A stretch of 63,462 bases of DNA from an uncultured Pelagibacteraceae bacterium. Lineage in GTDB: Bacteria; Pseudomonadota; Alphaproteobacteria; Pelagibacterales; Pelagibacteraceae. Both the position numbers and the translations under genes were made by a program. The stretch is taken from positions 1 through 63,462 of the forward strand of contig CACHQZ010000004.1 of NCBI GenBank assembly GCA_902582165.1, written 5' to 3'. This document shows, in pieces, positions 63,187 to 63,462 of the stretch; the first letter of the stretch is position 1, and every line of letters begins with the position of its first letter. The notes beneath the pieces are model-generated. The model saw only the letters and a list, made by a program, of their open reading frames with translations, ran no database searches and was not told where the DNA came from.

Positions 63187-63462
63187 TGAAAATACGCCCA
63201 GTAATTTTATGTGGTGGTTCTGGCACAAGACTCTGGTCTGATAAAAGACATCATCAACCAAAGCAGTTTATCGATTTTGGGAATTGGACATTATTCGGAA
63301 AAACTCTAGAGAGAATAAAAAATTCTATATTTGATTATCCAATAATAAGTACTAATAAAAAATATTTAAGAGAAATTAAAAAACATTTAAGATTGAAAGG
63401 TTTTAAGAAATATAAAATTATACTTGAACCAGCGAAAAGAAACACTGGTCCTGCTATACTCA
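63186..63462 (+). CDS. manC: mannose-1-phosphate guanylyltransferase, 3' end beyond window
   Basis: 92 residues are visible, from an ATG embedded in the ilvD stop. The nucleotide-binding start is LCGGSGTRLW (8-17), with PKQF (25-28) and, near the end, EPAKRNTGPAIL, the GDP-mannose pyrophosphorylase pattern of ManC/AlgA. GDP-mannose would feed surface polysaccharide or, speculatively, mannosylglycerate synthesis, which would relate to the hydrolase upstream. The rest is outside the window, so a fused isomerase domain cannot be judged. Confidence 0.85.
   Translation, partial: MKIRPVILCGGSGTRLWSDKRHHQPKQFIDFGNWTLFGKTLERIKNSIFDYPIISTNKKYLREIKKHLRLKGFKKYKIILEPAKRNTGPAIL

Noticed and set aside
1-63462. 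Mobile elements, prophage or integrated islands
   Set aside because: I saw no transposase, integrase, phage structural gene or flanking direct repeats at tRNA genes; base composition looks even apart from highly expressed binding-protein genes.

Overview
This is about 63 kb of a low-GC, tightly packed alphaproteobacterial chromosome. Gene content and order, very short or overlapping intergenic gaps and heavy A+T and Lys/Ile/Asn use point to a SAR11-type (Pelagibacterales) marine bacterium. I see no insertion sequence, prophage, CRISPR array or rRNA. No gene-free stretch exceeds about 160 bases; the longest are upstream of aapJ (45725-45881), before the XRE regulator (51843-51985) and before the repeat protein (3263-3404).

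Layout. (1) 1-4118: a DUF1907 gene (cut by the window edge) facing a three-gene overlapping unit of a hydratase-fold protein, an SDR-like protein without its catalytic Tyr/Lys and a histone-deacetylase-like amidohydrolase; then a Pro/Glu-repeat membrane protein. (2) 4120-12306, minus strand: ppiD-like - trpE - trpG - trpD - trpC - lexA (with a GTTC-N7-GTTC SOS box) - gltX - PD-(D/E)XK nuclease. (3) 12371-28270, mostly plus strand: tpiA - secG - pyrG - kdsA - eno - ftsB - lipA - coenzyme Q-binding protein, then ispDF/pgpA/cinA-C on the minus strand, then ntrY - ntrX - trkA - trkH. Regions 2 and 3 look like a trimmed version of a conserved alphaproteobacterial gene order. (4) 27224-40334: a glycerol/lower-glycolysis block: a GpsA-like dehydrogenase, glycerol kinase, a six-gene glycerol-type ABC importer (glpV-S-T-P-Q-U), gap, pyk, pfk and a second hydratase-fold protein. 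(5) 40668-44562: an iron(III) ABC importer behind two Fur-type boxes. (6) 44582-52550: tRNA-Arg, zapE, the general amino acid importer aapJQMP, a cysteine-synthase-family enzyme, a DUF6134-type exported protein, an XRE regulator, tRNA-Asn and tRNA-Cys. (7) 52576-58787: a sugar-type ABC importer coupled to a cytoplasmic GH63/MGH1-like hydrolase, a candidate uptake-and-cleavage system for a glycosidic osmolyte. (8) 58819-end: valS, ilvD and the start of a mannose-1-phosphate guanylyltransferase gene.

How it fits together. Four high-affinity uptake systems (glycerol, Fe(III), amino acids, a glycoside) dominate the accessory part. Three of the four binding-protein genes are followed directly by a strong hairpin before the membrane or ATPase genes, a layout that would give excess binding protein. 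The glycerol importer, GlpK and GpsA-like enzyme would deliver dihydroxyacetone phosphate to TpiA, Gap, Eno and Pyk, all encoded in this window. Several proteins carry informative losses: NtrX lacks the sigma-54-contacting GAFTGA motif, NtrY lacks a visible PAS domain, the SDR lacks YxxxK, and GlpS/GlpT show complementary losses that predict one working and one degenerate ATP site.

Limits: all calls come from reading translations and motifs by eye; no database search or structure prediction was run.
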